Shown here: piece by piece, positions 1-9,183 of the stretch
How positions within the stretch are numbered: the first letter of the stretch is position 1
Layout: each line of letters starts with the position of its first letter
From: an uncultured Christensenellaceae bacterium
Lineage (GTDB): Bacteria > Bacillota > Clostridia > Christensenellales > Christensenellaceae
Direction: 5' to 3'
Assembly (NCBI GenBank): GCA_934373295.1
Contig: CAKROK010000001.1
Coordinates: forward strand, 37,606-101,605
DNA length: 64,000 bases
The notes under the pieces: generated by a model
The model's input: the letters and a program-made list of their open reading frames with translations, nothing else
What the model was told of the DNA's origin: nothing
Database searches by the model: none
Made by a program: the position numbers and the translations under genes

Positions 1-120
1 CTTTTCGTTCCAATCAGCCGCGATCCTCTCCCAGTGATTTTGCCAGTTGTTCCCAAAAATGTCCATCGGCTTGGGGTTTACTGTCGAAAGATGCGTGTCG
101 GATATGGCAAATACGCTCAT
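1..120 (-). CDS. Metallophosphoesterase (calcineurin-like), N-terminal 40 residues only
   Basis: The start ATG is at 118-120 and the gene runs off the left edge, so only 40 residues are visible. They begin MSVFAISDTHLS, the first metal-binding block (D-x-H) of calcineurin-like phosphoesterases, followed by KPMDIFGNNW and an aromatic, charged stretch. I recall that arrangement from small clostridial phosphohydrolases of this fold. The ATG overlaps the engB stop codon (ATGA, 4 bases), so the gene is probably translated with lon-engB as the last visible member of that operon. The substrate cannot be inferred from this fragment. Confidence 0.7.
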   Translation of the reverse strand, partial: MSVFAISDTHLSTVNPKPMDIFGNNWQNHWERIAADWNEK

Positions 121-716
121 GCTTCCTCCTCTTTATGTGAAAGATATGCGTCGAAAAGCTCCAAAAGCTCCTCCTTGCCCACGCCCTCGTTCGATAGCGC
201 GACCATGGGATAGTCGTAAGACGTGGGGCACTCCCTCCTCAGCTTGAAAAGCTCCTGCTTGCGCTTGGATTTCGCGATTTTATCCGCCTTTGTCGCGCCG
301 ATCATATACGGAAAGCCGTATTCCTCGACAAAGCGCAGCATGAGCTTGTCCTCCTCCGTGGGCTTGTGCCTTATGTCCATCAATATGAGCACGAGCTTTA
401 AGTTCTTCGCGCTCTCGAAATAGCCGTTCATCATGGTGTTCCATGACGCCTTTTCCTCCTTTGAGACGCGCGCAAAGCCGTATCCGGGAAGGTCGACGAG
501 ATAAAACTCCCTGTTTATGAGGAAGTAGTTTATGAGCCTGGTCTTGCCCGGCTGCTTTGAAACTCTCGCGAGCTTTGAGTTGCGCGTGAGCATGTTTATG
601 AGCGAGGATTTACCCACGTTGGACTTACCCACGACGGCTATTTCCGGCAGATCATGGTTGAAATAGTCCTTTTTGTTCTTTATGCTTCTGAAAAACTCGG
701 CGTTTTTGATTATCAT
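117..716 (-). CDS. engB: Ribosome biogenesis GTP-binding protein EngB/YsxC
   Basis: This 199-residue TRAFAC-class GTPase has all the G motifs: GKSNVGKSSL (P-loop, near residue 30), the switch I region KTRLINYF, DLPGYGFA (G3), and TKADK (G4). Length matches the family (about 195-200). EngB/YsxC acts in late assembly of the 50S ribosomal subunit in the cytoplasm. It follows lon directly: its ATG shares one base with the lon stop codon (TGATG). The lon-engB pair is a common arrangement in Bacillota, which supports both calls. Expression probably depends on the promoter in front of lon. Confidence 0.96.
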   Translation of the reverse strand: MIIKNAEFFRSIKNKKDYFNHDLPEIAVVGKSNVGKSSLINMLTRNSKLARVSKQPGKTRLINYFLINREFYLVDLPGYGFARVSKEEKASWNTMMNGYFESAKNLKLVLILMDIRHKPTEEDKLMLRFVEEYGFPYMIGATKADKIAKSKRKQELFKLRRECPTSYDYPMVALSNEGVGKEELLELFDAYLSHKEEEA

Positions 717-3022
717 CAGTCAAGTGTCCTCTTTAAAACTTCTTCGATGTCCTTTACCGTCGTAAACGTGAGCTGTTCTTTAAGCTCATCCGGTATATCC
801 CTTATATCCGCGGCGTTTTCCGCAGGGATAATTATATTATGCACCCCGTCGCGCAGCGCCGCCAGCGCCTTTTCCTTAAGACCGCCTATGGGCAGGACGC
901 GCCCAGTGAGCGTTATCTCACCTGTCATTGCGACGTCACAGCGCACGGGCCTGTTCGTAAATGACGATACCATCGCGGTGCAAAGAGTTATTCCCGCAGA
1001 GGGACCATCCTTAGGCACGGCGCCCTCGGGGACGTGTACGTGTACGTCGTTTTCCTTAAAGAAAGCGTCGTCTATGCCCAGCTCACCCGCCCGTGAACGG
1101 ATAAACGAAAGCGCGGTCTTTGCCGATTCCTTCATCACGTCGCCCAGACTGCCCGTCAGCTCGAGCGCGCCCGCGCCCGGCATATGCGTGACTTCTATGG
1201 GCATTGTGCATCCGCCTATGCTTGTCCACGCAAGTCCGCAGGCGACCCCCACGGTGGGCTGCTTGGGCAGATTGCTCTCGTTATGCATGGCAGTGCCTAA
1301 AAAGCTCTCGAGGTTCTTTTTGGTCACGGTTATTCTCTTTTTACCCTCGAGGTACTGCGCGGCGGCCTTCCTGCATATTGTCGCGATTCTCCGCTCAAGC
1401 GTCCTCACGCCGCTCTCCGCGGTATACCCCGTTATGATACTCTCAATCGCAGCCGTCTCAAAGCGCAGTATATTTCCGTTAAGACCGTGCTTTTTGAGCT
1501 GCTTGGGGATTATGTGCTTTTTGGCGATATTTAGCTTTTCAAAGGACGTATATCCCGAAAGCTCTATTATCTCCATCCTGTCATAGAGCGCGGATGGGAT
1601 AGCCGAGGCATCGTTCGCCGTAGTGATGAACATGACTGAGGATAAATCGAACTCTATATCGAGGTAGTTATCCGCGAACGTCTTGTTTATCGCGGGGTCC
1701 AAGACCTCGAGCATTGCGGACGCGGGGTCTCCCTTGAAGTCGCTGCCCATCTTGTCTATCTCATCTAACAGGAACACGGGGTTCATCGTGCCCGCCTTTT
1801 TGATATTGGTTATTATTCTTCCCGGTATAGCGCCTATGTACGTCCGTCTGTGTCCCCTTATCTCCGCTTCATCGTGTACGCCGCCCAGGCTCATGCGCAC
1901 GAACTGTCTGCCCAGCGCGTGGGCGATGGAATGCGCTATAGACGTCTTACCTACTCCGGGCGGGCCGACAAGGCATATTACGCTGCCCTCGTTTTGATCC
2001 TGCGCAAGCTGCTTCACCGCAAGGGATTCTATTATCCTGTCCTTGACCTTGTCCATGCCGAAATGCTCGTCGTCCAAGACCTTTCTCGCATGGGTCAGGT
2101 TCAAATCGTCCTCGCTGTATTTTCCGAAAGGCAGGGACGTCACCGTTTCAAGGTAGTTTCTAAGCACGCTGTGGTCGGGCATCGTGGGAGATAGCCGCGC
2201 AAAGCGGTTTACCTCTCTAAGCAGCTTTTCGCGCGTCTGTTCGTTTATATCGAGCGCCTTGACCTTTTGCTCAAAGACCTGCGCCTCGCCCTCCTCGTCG
2301 CCTTCGCCCAGAGCGTTTTGTATCGTCCTCATCTGCTCGCGCAAAAATGCGTCCTTTTGAATCTTTTCAATGGAACGGCGCGTGGTTTGGTTTATCTGCG
2401 CGGTGAGCTCCGCAATGTTTATCTCCTCACAGATATAGTCGATGAGCCGCTTTATGCGCTGCTCAACATCGAGAATTTCCAGCATCTCCTGCTTTTTATC
2501 CACGCCCTGAAGGATGTTTTGAGATATCGTATCCGCCAGCTTTTCGGGCTGATGGATGTCCCTTAACGCCAAAACAGCCTCCTGTGGAATCTTCCCGCTC
2601 GTCTCGCCGAATTTTTCGTAGCTGTCCAGCAGTATGCGCATATACGCCTCCGCCCTGTCCGCATCCTGTATGCGCACTTCGCCGGCATAGGCTATCGTCG
2701 CATTAAAGCAGCCCTCCGTCTCACAGGCGAGCATCCTCGCGCGGGAAAGGCCCTCTACGAGCACGCGCATCCCGCCTCTTTCTGTCTTTAGGACGTGCCG
2801 CACCCTCGCGACCACGCCCATCTTGTATATATCCGCCGCACACGGCTCCTCCACGCGCATGTCGCGCTGCGCCGCTAAGAACACAAGGCGTTCATTTCTC
2901 TTCATCGCCAAGTCGACGGCATCCATGGAGGGCTTGCGCGCCACCTCCAAATTGAGCAAAGTATAGGGAAACGCAACTATGCCCCTCAACGGGAGCATAG
3001 GCATTTTAACGGTATTTTCCAT
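716..3022 (-). CDS. lon: ATP-dependent Lon protease
   Basis: This 768-residue protein has the full LonA order: an N-terminal LAN domain (residues 1-200), a coiled-coil linker, an AAA+ module with Walker A GPPGVGKTS and Walker B VFLLDEIDK, and a C-terminal S16 protease domain. The catalytic dyad is visible as Ser ~675 in PKDGPSAG and Lys ~718 in GGLKEK. Lon degrades misfolded and regulatory proteins in the cytosol. The start is set by AGAGGTGCGAT before ATG 3022. A sigma-A-like promoter lies just upstream (3058-3086). Length is close to B. subtilis LonA, and no key residue is missing. Confidence 0.98.
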   Translation of the reverse strand: MENTVKMPMLPLRGIVAFPYTLLNLEVARKPSMDAVDLAMKRNERLVFLAAQRDMRVEEPCAADIYKMGVVARVRHVLKTERGGMRVLVEGLSRARMLACETEGCFNATIAYAGEVRIQDADRAEAYMRILLDSYEKFGETSGKIPQEAVLALRDIHQPEKLADTISQNILQGVDKKQEMLEILDVEQRIKRLIDYICEEINIAELTAQINQTTRRSIEKIQKDAFLREQMRTIQNALGEGDEEGEAQVFEQKVKALDINEQTREKLLREVNRFARLSPTMPDHSVLRNYLETVTSLPFGKYSEDDLNLTHARKVLDDEHFGMDKVKDRIIESLAVKQLAQDQNEGSVICLVGPPGVGKTSIAHSIAHALGRQFVRMSLGGVHDEAEIRGHRRTYIGAIPGRIITNIKKAGTMNPVFLLDEIDKMGSDFKGDPASAMLEVLDPAINKTFADNYLDIEFDLSSVMFITTANDASAIPSALYDRMEIIELSGYTSFEKLNIAKKHIIPKQLKKHGLNGNILRFETAAIESIITGYTAESGVRTLERRIATICRKAAAQYLEGKKRITVTKKNLESFLGTAMHNESNLPKQPTVGVACGLAWTSIGGCTMPIEVTHMPGAGALELTGSLGDVMKESAKTALSFIRSRAGELGIDDAFFKENDVHVHVPEGAVPKDGPSAGITLCTAMVSSFTNRPVRCDVAMTGEITLTGRVLPIGGLKEKALAALRDGVHNIIIPAENAADIRDIPDELKEQLTFTTVKDIEEVLKRTLD

Positions 3023-3057
3023 ATCGCACCTCTAATATATGAAGCTTTCAATCACAT

Positions 3058-3086
3058 ATTATACTATACTTTTCAATTCAGGACAA
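3058..3086 (-). promoter_or_regulatory. Sigma-A-type promoter for lon-engB
   Basis: On the minus strand TTGTCC (3081-3086) and a perfect TATAAT (3058-3063) are separated by 17 bases, about 36 bases before the lon start codon. I see no CIRCE or CtsR-like operator here, so heat-shock control is not evident. Confidence 0.65.
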
Positions 3087-3129
3087 GACGACATATATTG
3101 TCAGTGTTACCATGAAAATCAACTATATT

Positions 3130-3747
3130 TCATAATTCACTCTCACTTACCAATTCCACCATACACGCCGACAACTCATACGCCGTCCGCACTATCGTAT
3201 GCCCCTCCGTGACCTTCTCGTATCTTCGGCTTTGCAGCCTGCCATGCACCGCAATTTTATCGCCCACCGCATAGTTTGCGCATATCCGCGCGTTTCTCCC
3301 CCACGCTATCACGGGGATATAGTCGGATTTGTTGTATGCGCGGTTTACCGCCAAAAGCATATCGGCGATCTCCCGCCCGAAAGGAGTCACGCGGTATATG
3401 GGCGTCTTACAGATATATCCGCACAGCATAGCGTCATTTGTGCAGTTATCCTGCTCCGCGGGAAAGACATCCTTTATAAACAGCTTTATCTCAAGGCGGT
3501 TCGCGCCCTCGACCTCCCGATTATAGCTGCGTATCTGTCCATAGACCTCTATCAGCTCACCCTCTTTTACGCCGGGCTTCAGCTTTTCGGGAATAATGCA
3601 GCATAGCTCATCAAACGCTCCGGATAGGCGCTTTACCCTCAATGTGAACGCATAAAATCTCTCGGCATATACGCAATGGGAAAGCTGCGGCTCGCTTAGC
3701 GCTATTCCCGTCGCGCAGATGGTGTTCGTTACAATATTCTGCGTCAT
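3130..3747 (-). CDS. SSB-family protein with two OB-fold-like halves
   Basis: This 205-residue protein has a C-terminal half that reads like a bacterial SSB OB fold: AVNRAYNKSDYIPVIAWGR, then GDKIAVHGRLQSRRYEK. The N-terminal half (residues ~15-95: YAFTLRVKRLSG, ELIEVYGQIRSYNR) looks like a second, diverged OB fold. It lacks the usual glycine-rich linker and acidic DDDIPF-type tail of housekeeping SSB, ending VSESEL. It probably binds single-stranded DNA, perhaps as an accessory SSB. Its ATG overlaps the stop of the upstream deacetylase (ATGA), so the two are co-translated. Confidence 0.7.
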   Translation of the reverse strand: MTQNIVTNTICATGIALSEPQLSHCVYAERFYAFTLRVKRLSGAFDELCCIIPEKLKPGVKEGELIEVYGQIRSYNREVEGANRLEIKLFIKDVFPAEQDNCTNDAMLCGYICKTPIYRVTPFGREIADMLLAVNRAYNKSDYIPVIAWGRNARICANYAVGDKIAVHGRLQSRRYEKVTEGHTIVRTAYELSACMVELVSESEL

Positions 3748-4469
3748 TTTGAGCTACCCCCTAATCGGGAGATGGTGACGCATTCGAGATTCAGCTCATA
3801 AAGCCCGTCGATTATCTGCTCAAGCGCCTCGACCGTCTGCTCATTGTTGTTCTGCATAACTATGATGCTCCCGTTTTTGGCGTTGTTAAGCACTCTGCCC
3901 GCTATGGCGTCCGCGCCGTCCGAGCGCCAGTCCTGTGAATCGATGCTCCATCCCACGGGCACGAACCCGCTTTCCACAAGCGCCGCAGTTATAGTATCGC
4001 TCCCCGCGCCGTAGGGCATCCTTATGAGATCCGTCTCGACCCCGTGCTCTAACTTCAAAAACTCGCGCGCGGCTATCGCATCTTCGACCGCCTTTTTTGC
4101 GCCCATGTCGTCATAGCGCTCGTGCGTCATGGAGTGGCTTATGACCTCGTGACCGTCCTTTATGATGTTTTCGACCGCCTGCGGGTTTTCCTCCGCCCAC
4201 TTGCCCATCACGGCAAACGTCGCCTTTGCTCCCTTTTTCTTTAAAATTTCGAGAATTTCATCCGTCTTATCCTCGCCGAACGCCGTGTCAAACGTGAGCG
4301 CGACGGCGCTGTCCGCATCGTCCACATGCGTGAGCACAAGCCCATTATCGCTGAACGCGGTCGCCGCATCCCCCGCCGCACATGCGATATATATGCACGC
4401 GGCTATGAGCACCATGGCGCAGGCAGCTATCTTTATAAGCGTCTTTTTTTTCAAAATTAAAACTCGCAT
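3744..4469 (-). CDS. Polysaccharide deacetylase (NodB domain), membrane-anchored, PdaB-like
   Basis: This 241-residue protein has a signal anchor at residues ~10-32 (LIKIAACAMVLIAACIYIACAA) followed by a NodB homology domain. Visible motifs are ALTFDTAFGED (motif 1, catalytic Asp), SHSMTH (motif 2, the H-x3-H metal ligands), and LIRMPYGAG (motif 3, R-x-P-Y-G). The 'TFDTAFG' form, in place of TFDDG, recalls the sporulation deacetylase PdaB. It should remove N-acetyl or other acetyl groups from cell-wall glycans outside the membrane. A sporulation role is inferred only from similarity and the spore-forming background. Confidence 0.82.
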   Translation of the reverse strand: MRVLILKKKTLIKIAACAMVLIAACIYIACAAGDAATAFSDNGLVLTHVDDADSAVALTFDTAFGEDKTDEILEILKKKGAKATFAVMGKWAEENPQAVENIIKDGHEVISHSMTHERYDDMGAKKAVEDAIAAREFLKLEHGVETDLIRMPYGAGSDTITAALVESGFVPVGWSIDSQDWRSDGADAIAGRVLNNAKNGSIIVMQNNNEQTVEALEQIIDGLYELNLECVTISRLGGSSK

Positions 4470-4537
4470 ATTCGCACCTCATCCTGTATTAGTAAATAGA
4501 TACGAATCGCGAGTTAAAATTATTCTATTTATTTAAT

Positions 4538-5788
4538 TTAGTGTGACGGAACGGCCTCCCCGACATCCGAAAGTATTATCTTATCGGATCCGCCCGCCTC
4601 GCCCTGCGGCGGCTCAAAGGTAGCCTGTTTTTCGGAAGTCACGTTCAATATTCCCGCCTTATAGCCCTGTTTTTGAAGAACAGGCAATACGGATTGTATC
4701 CACGTGACCTTCCTGCAAATATCGCTCGTGGACGCGATGTCCCCAAAGTGGACCTCTATCCCGTCCGAGGTTTTCATTTTTACCGAACCCATATCCGATA
4801 GATCGATAGATTCTATTTTATCGGTCAAGTAATGCGCCTCGATCTCCTTTAAGAGCATACACAGCTTTTCCGTCTTTGAAGAATCGTCCGTCCTCACGGC
4901 GTATGCGAGCGAATAATCCGTGATATTGAGCCCGCTTATCAGGGGCAGCTCCCTCGTGACGTCGGATTGCGCGATAGCCACGCCTTCGTCGTCTATTATC
5001 AGCTTTTTTCCGTCGGAAAGCTCAAACTGCGCGGCCTCGCTGCGCTCCTTGACCTTTATTATCAGCTTGCCGGGAAACTCGAAATCCAGCCCGATGAAAT
5101 CCAGCTGAGGTACGCTCTCTATTTTCTGCTCACATGTTCCCTTGTCTATCGTGAAAAAGTGATCCCCGAGGTTTATGCCGGATATTTTTATAATATCCTC
5201 CGCAGAGACGGCCTTGTTTCCGTCGACCACGATCACCTCCGCGCGCACGAACCAATACGCCGCAAACACGATAAGCGATATCAGCATGAGCGTGAGCAGA
5301 AAAACGACGATTTTTAAAGTATTCGCCTTTTTCTTGGGCTTTGCTCCCTTGCTATCAGCTTTTTGCGGAGTATTCTGCGCGGCTTTTCGCTGGGACTGTT
5401 TGGCGTCCGTCCTCGTTTTTTCGCCTGTCGGTTTAGCCGTTTGTTTGGGCTTTTTAGGCGTATCAGATGTTTTTTTACCGTCTATCCTATCGCGGCTCGC
5501 GCTGCGCTGTGTCTGTTTGGCGTCGGTTTTGGATGAAGCGGTTGTCTTGCGGGCGCGCGGCTGTGACTTCTGCGATTTGGGCGCGGATGTGCTCTTTATA
5601 TCCGCCGCAAACGCCGGCCAGCTGACGTATTCCTCCTTTAAAACTGCCTTTTGACGCGGTTTTTTTGTACTCGAAGCCGAAGAGCGTCTTTTTGCGCTGA
5701 AATCCGTCAGCTCAAGCTCTTTACTCGTCTCTTTTTTCGCTCCCTCGTTTAAAAGGTCGATGTTAAAGAAGTTTTTGTTGTCAGCCAT
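4538..5788 (-). CDS. Cell-division protein FtsQ/DivIB with long basic cytoplasmic tail
   Basis: This 416-residue protein starts with a ~155-residue Lys/Ser/Thr/Gln-rich, presumably disordered segment containing repeated KQ(S/T)QR patches. One membrane span follows (residues ~158-182), then a POTRA domain starting RAEVIVVDGNKAVSAEDI, and an FtsQ/DivIB beta domain. These proteins link early and late divisome components and act on the outer face of the membrane. The basic tail is much longer than in E. coli FtsQ, but extended tails are common in Gram-positive DivIB. It is flanked by the deacetylase and HIT genes rather than by mur/fts genes. Confidence 0.85.
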   Translation of the reverse strand: MADNKNFFNIDLLNEGAKKETSKELELTDFSAKRRSSASSTKKPRQKAVLKEEYVSWPAFAADIKSTSAPKSQKSQPRARKTTASSKTDAKQTQRSASRDRIDGKKTSDTPKKPKQTAKPTGEKTRTDAKQSQRKAAQNTPQKADSKGAKPKKKANTLKIVVFLLTLMLISLIVFAAYWFVRAEVIVVDGNKAVSAEDIIKISGINLGDHFFTIDKGTCEQKIESVPQLDFIGLDFEFPGKLIIKVKERSEAAQFELSDGKKLIIDDEGVAIAQSDVTRELPLISGLNITDYSLAYAVRTDDSSKTEKLCMLLKEIEAHYLTDKIESIDLSDMGSVKMKTSDGIEVHFGDIASTSDICRKVTWIQSVLPVLQKQGYKAGILNVTSEKQATFEPPQGEAGGSDKIILSDVGEAVPSH

Positions 5789-5848
5789 CTTGCTCTCCTC
5801 GCAAGCTAAGCTATCATACCGTTAAAATCACTTAATAAGAAAAACTCA

Positions 5849-6196
5849 TCAACCGGGCGGCCACTGCATAGATCTCCCGCCTATTACATGAAAATGCAGA
5901 TGCGGGACGCTCTGCTGTCCGTTCTCGCCGATGTTCGAAACGACTCTGAAGCCGTCCTTGTCTATCCCCTCCTGCTTCGCGACGATGCCGATAACCTCGA
6001 AAATGCGCGATAAAAGCTCTTTATCCTCGGATGGGGAAATCTCCGTAACGCTCTTTATGTGCTTTTTGGGGATGACAAGCACGTGCGTGGGCGCCTGGGG
6101 GGATATGTCCCTGAAAGCGTAGACGAGGTCGTCCTCATAGACCTTTGTCGAGGGTATTTCACCCGCAGCTATTTTGCAAAATAAGCAATCTTCCAT
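5849..6196 (-). CDS. HIT-family nucleotide hydrolase (Hint-like)
   Basis: With the start at ATG 6196 the protein has 115 residues, beginning MEDCLFCKIAAGEIPS. An upstream in-frame ATG exists (6229), but AAGGAGAACGAT precedes 6196 and the family normally starts at this point. The histidine triad is HLHFHVIGG near the C-terminus, preceded by the QSVPHLHFH context typical of Hint proteins. These enzymes hydrolyse purine nucleoside phosphoramidates and related AMP conjugates in the cytosol. It starts 13 bases after mtaB and is probably co-transcribed with prmA-rsmE-mtaB. Confidence 0.92.
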   Translation of the reverse strand: MEDCLFCKIAAGEIPSTKVYEDDLVYAFRDISPQAPTHVLVIPKKHIKSVTEISPSEDKELLSRIFEVIGIVAKQEGIDKDGFRVVSNIGENGQQSVPHLHFHVIGGRSMQWPPG

Positions 6197-6209
6197 ATCG
6201 TTCTCCTTT

Positions 6210-7496
6210 TTAATCGACACATCTTCCATAGAGCTTTCCGCCCTTTTGGGAGATGATGTGTACCGTTTTTATCTCGTTTGGCTCGCCGTCCGCTATTACG
6301 GTCAGGTGCCTGTCCGTGAGTCCTTCAAACATGCCCGCCTTTTCGGCGCTCGGCTGTTCGAACAACACCTTTTCGTCATGACCGACGAATTTTTCGGCGT
6401 ACTCCCTCTCCAGCTTTTTGGAAAGCTCGCCGATTTGCGCCGCGCGGTGCTTCCTTACGTCCATGGGTACCTGCTTCATGGCAGCTGCGCGCGTCCCCTC
6501 CCGCTCCGAATAGGGAAAGACGTGTATGCGTGAAAAGCCTATCTGTTCAATGAATTTTAACGTGCTTAAATGCTCGCTCTCCGTCTCCTCCGGAAAGCCC
6601 GCGATTATATCCGTCGTCAGCGCGGGGTTTTCAAAATATCGACGCAAATTCGCGACATATTGCGCAAACTCCTGCGCGGTGTACTTTCTGTTCATGCGCT
6701 GTAATACGCTCGTGCAGCCGCTCTGTAGCGAGAGGTGAAATTGTCTGCACAGTTTATTTAATTTCGACGCGCGCCGGCAAAAATCCTCTGTCAGCAGGGA
6801 CGGTTCAAGCGAACCCAACCTTATCCTCTCTATCCCGTCGACCTTATCCGCCGCCTCCATCACGTCTATCAGCCCGATGCCGTCTAAGTCCTTGCCGTAT
6901 GAGCCGATGTGTATGCCCGTAAGCACGACCTCCTTAACGCCGCTCTCGGCGAGCGCGCGCTCCTCCGAAAGGATGTCCTCAAGCGACCTCGAGCGTACTC
7001 TGCCGCGCGCATACGGGATGATGCAGTAGCTGCAAAAATTATCGCAGCCCTCGCCTATTTTGATGTATCCGCGCGTCCTCTCGCCGCTCTTTGATATGGC
7101 GAGCTGCTCAAAATCGCGTTCGTTGTTCATGGGCAAAACGGCGTCCACCTTTTCGCCGGACAGCGCGCGCAGCGCCACGTCGTAAATATGCGCCCTGTTT
7201 TTCGTCCCGATGACCGCACTCACGCCCTCTATCGCGAGTATCTGCGCAGAATTTCTCTGCGAAAGACAGCCGCAGACTATTACGCATGAGTCGGGGTTCT
7301 GCCTGATGGCGCGGTGTATCATCTGGCGGGATTTTCTGTCCGCAATATTTGTGACGGTACACGTGTTTATGAGGTATATATCCGCCTTTTTAGAAAAATC
7401 CACCGTCTCGACGCCGTGGCTCTCCATGATCTCCTGCATCGCCTCGGTATCATATTGATTGACCTTGCAGCCGAGGGTCATATATGCCGCCTTCAT
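6210..7496 (-). CDS. mtaB: tRNA t6A37 methylthiotransferase MtaB
   Basis: This 428-residue radical-SAM methylthiotransferase has an N-terminal UPF0004 domain with cluster cysteines (LGCKVNQ, NTCTVTN, VCGCLSQR), a radical SAM motif CDNFCSYC, and a C-terminal TRAM-like segment. MtaB converts t6A to ms2t6A at position 37 of ANN-decoding tRNAs. I prefer ATG 7496 over an in-frame ATG 18 bases earlier: GGGGTG precedes 7496, nothing suitable precedes the earlier one, and MKAAYMTLGCK is the family start. It begins one base after the rsmE stop codon. Confidence 0.93.
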   Translation of the reverse strand: MKAAYMTLGCKVNQYDTEAMQEIMESHGVETVDFSKKADIYLINTCTVTNIADRKSRQMIHRAIRQNPDSCVIVCGCLSQRNSAQILAIEGVSAVIGTKNRAHIYDVALRALSGEKVDAVLPMNNERDFEQLAISKSGERTRGYIKIGEGCDNFCSYCIIPYARGRVRSRSLEDILSEERALAESGVKEVVLTGIHIGSYGKDLDGIGLIDVMEAADKVDGIERIRLGSLEPSLLTEDFCRRASKLNKLCRQFHLSLQSGCTSVLQRMNRKYTAQEFAQYVANLRRYFENPALTTDIIAGFPEETESEHLSTLKFIEQIGFSRIHVFPYSEREGTRAAAMKQVPMDVRKHRAAQIGELSKKLEREYAEKFVGHDEKVLFEQPSAEKAGMFEGLTDRHLTVIADGEPNEIKTVHIISQKGGKLYGRCVD

Positions 7497-7497
7497 T

Positions 7498-8214
7498 TCA
7501 GCACCCCGTCTCATAGGAGACTATCGCGCAAAGCGCTATCGCGGCGGTCTCCGCGCGAAGTATGCGCGTGCCCAGGCTTACGGAATGTGCGCCCAGTTCA
7601 ATTATACGCTCTGCCTCCGCTTCGGTAAAGCCGCCCTCCGGCCCGATTATGAGCGCGATATCTTCATTTGTGCAGTTAAGCGCATCTTTAAGGCTGCCCT
7701 CGCTCGCCTCATATGCGAACAATACATTATCATGCTTTGTGATATTTTGTTCGAGCTGTTTAAATGTCATGGGTAATAATACCTCGATTTGACCGGCTCG
7801 TCCGCACTGTTTCACCGCCTCAAAGGCTATGCGCTTAAAGCGTTCGTTCGCCTTTACCGCGCTCTTTTCATCTGGGACCTTTACACAGCGCGAGGATATG
7901 AACGGTCTAAACGAGCTTATGCCCAGCTCGACGCATTTTTGCACTACAAGCTCCATCTTATCGGATTTCGTATACGCCATGTACAGCGTTATATTCTTCT
8001 TCGGCTCGGCGTCACAGCCCCTGAATTCCTCGGCAAGCGCGGTGCAGCACTCCGGGTCGACTTTATCCAAGGTGCATATCCACTCGCCTCTGCCCTCCGG
8101 CGCTATTATCTTATCGCCGACTTCCATGCGAAGCACACGCGCGATGTGTTTGGATTCCTGCGCACCGAAATACGCTCGTCCGTCCTCTATCCTGTCCGGA
8201 AAAAACCTTCTCAT
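7498..8214 (-). CDS. rsmE: 16S rRNA (uracil-1498-N3)-methyltransferase RsmE
   Basis: This 238-residue SPOUT methyltransferase begins MRRFFPDRIEDGRAYF (PUA-like domain) and carries the trefoil-knot SAM motif IIGPEGGFTEAEAE followed by LGTRILRAETAAI. It methylates U1498 of 16S rRNA at the decoding site. The ATG follows immediately after the prmA stop codon with AAGG inside prmA as its ribosome binding site. prmA-rsmE-mtaB is a conserved Bacillota order, which adds support. Confidence 0.95.
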   Translation of the reverse strand: MRRFFPDRIEDGRAYFGAQESKHIARVLRMEVGDKIIAPEGRGEWICTLDKVDPECCTALAEEFRGCDAEPKKNITLYMAYTKSDKMELVVQKCVELGISSFRPFISSRCVKVPDEKSAVKANERFKRIAFEAVKQCGRAGQIEVLLPMTFKQLEQNITKHDNVLFAYEASEGSLKDALNCTNEDIALIIGPEGGFTEAEAERIIELGAHSVSLGTRILRAETAAIALCAIVSYETGC

Positions 8215-9174
8215 TTACGCCTTATGCCGCGCGGTTATCGCCGCCCAGTCGTCCTTCCTGCGAATGTCCATTATCCTGAAGCCCGCTCTGTCCAGCGCGA
8301 ACACGACATCCTCCACCCGCTCGGTGATAATGCCCGAGGTTATGAGTGTTCCGTCGTGCGCGAGATACCTCTTAAACAGGCCGCTCATCGCTATGACGAC
8401 GTCCGCGACGATGTTCGCCACGACGATATCATACTTTCTCTTGCCTATCTCATCCGCAAGCGCATCGTCCTGCAAGATATTTCCCAAATACAGCTTGAAG
8501 TTATCGAGGTTTATGTCATTCATCTGCGCATTTTCGGTAGAAACGCGGATGGAATCCTCCTCGATATCCACGCCGGTGACGTCTCCCGCGCCAAGGAGCA
8601 TCGCGCCCACGGACAAAATGCCGCTGCCGCAGCCCATATCCAGCACGCTGTCCCCCTCTTTCACGACGTCCTCGAGCGTCTCAAGGCAGAGCTGTGTAGT
8701 CGCGTGTGTGCCCGTTCCAAAGCTGGAGGAGGGGTCGATCTCAAGCACAATCCTGCCTTCCGCATCGGGCAGCTCCTCCCACGAGGGCTTTATCATTATA
8801 TTTCTGCCTATTTTAATGGGCTTAAAGTACTTTTTCCAATTATTCGCCCAATCTTCCTCGCGCATACCAACAAATGAAAGCTCGCTTTCAATGGAATATT
8901 CCTCTTTAAGACGAGCCAATTGCGCCTTGACCGCGTTAAGCGTCTCCATACCCTGCGCGTTTTCCGGAAGATATATCTTCACGGACGCGGGAGCATCTTT
9001 AAGCTGCATGACGTCGTCCTCGATATAATCATAATAACATGAATTCTCCAAAAATTCGTCAAATTCCCGCGGATCCTCTATTTCAAAACCGGTAATGCCC
9101 GCCATGATGAGCGCGCCCATCACCGTGTCGATATTGCTTGCGTCAATTGTTATTTTTACCTGCTGCCACTCCAT
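8215..9174 (-). CDS. prmA: Ribosomal protein L11 methyltransferase PrmA
   Basis: This 319-residue protein has an N-terminal L11-binding domain beginning MEWQQVKITIDAS and a Rossmann methyltransferase domain with SAM motif VLDMGCGSGILSVGA and the catalytic-loop motif VVANIVADV. PrmA trimethylates amino groups of ribosomal protein L11. The start is supported by GAGGTGAAATT before the ATG. It lies 9 bases downstream of the gntR stop on the same strand, so it may receive read-through from gntR. Confidence 0.95.
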   Translation of the reverse strand: MEWQQVKITIDASNIDTVMGALIMAGITGFEIEDPREFDEFLENSCYYDYIEDDVMQLKDAPASVKIYLPENAQGMETLNAVKAQLARLKEEYSIESELSFVGMREEDWANNWKKYFKPIKIGRNIMIKPSWEELPDAEGRIVLEIDPSSSFGTGTHATTQLCLETLEDVVKEGDSVLDMGCGSGILSVGAMLLGAGDVTGVDIEEDSIRVSTENAQMNDINLDNFKLYLGNILQDDALADEIGKRKYDIVVANIVADVVIAMSGLFKRYLAHDGTLITSGIITERVEDVVFALDRAGFRIMDIRRKDDWAAITARHKA

Positions 9175-9183
9175 AATTTCACC

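Noticed and set aside
654..1586. Plus-strand open frame of 310 codons
   Set aside because: It is antisense to lon, which has every expected motif. The translation is low-complexity Ser/Ala/Leu with no family features or ribosome binding site.
7789..9028. Two overlapping plus-strand open frames of 362 and 399 codons
   Set aside because: Both are antisense to rsmE and prmA. Long antisense frames are common at this GC content, and two frames overlapping each other cannot both be real.
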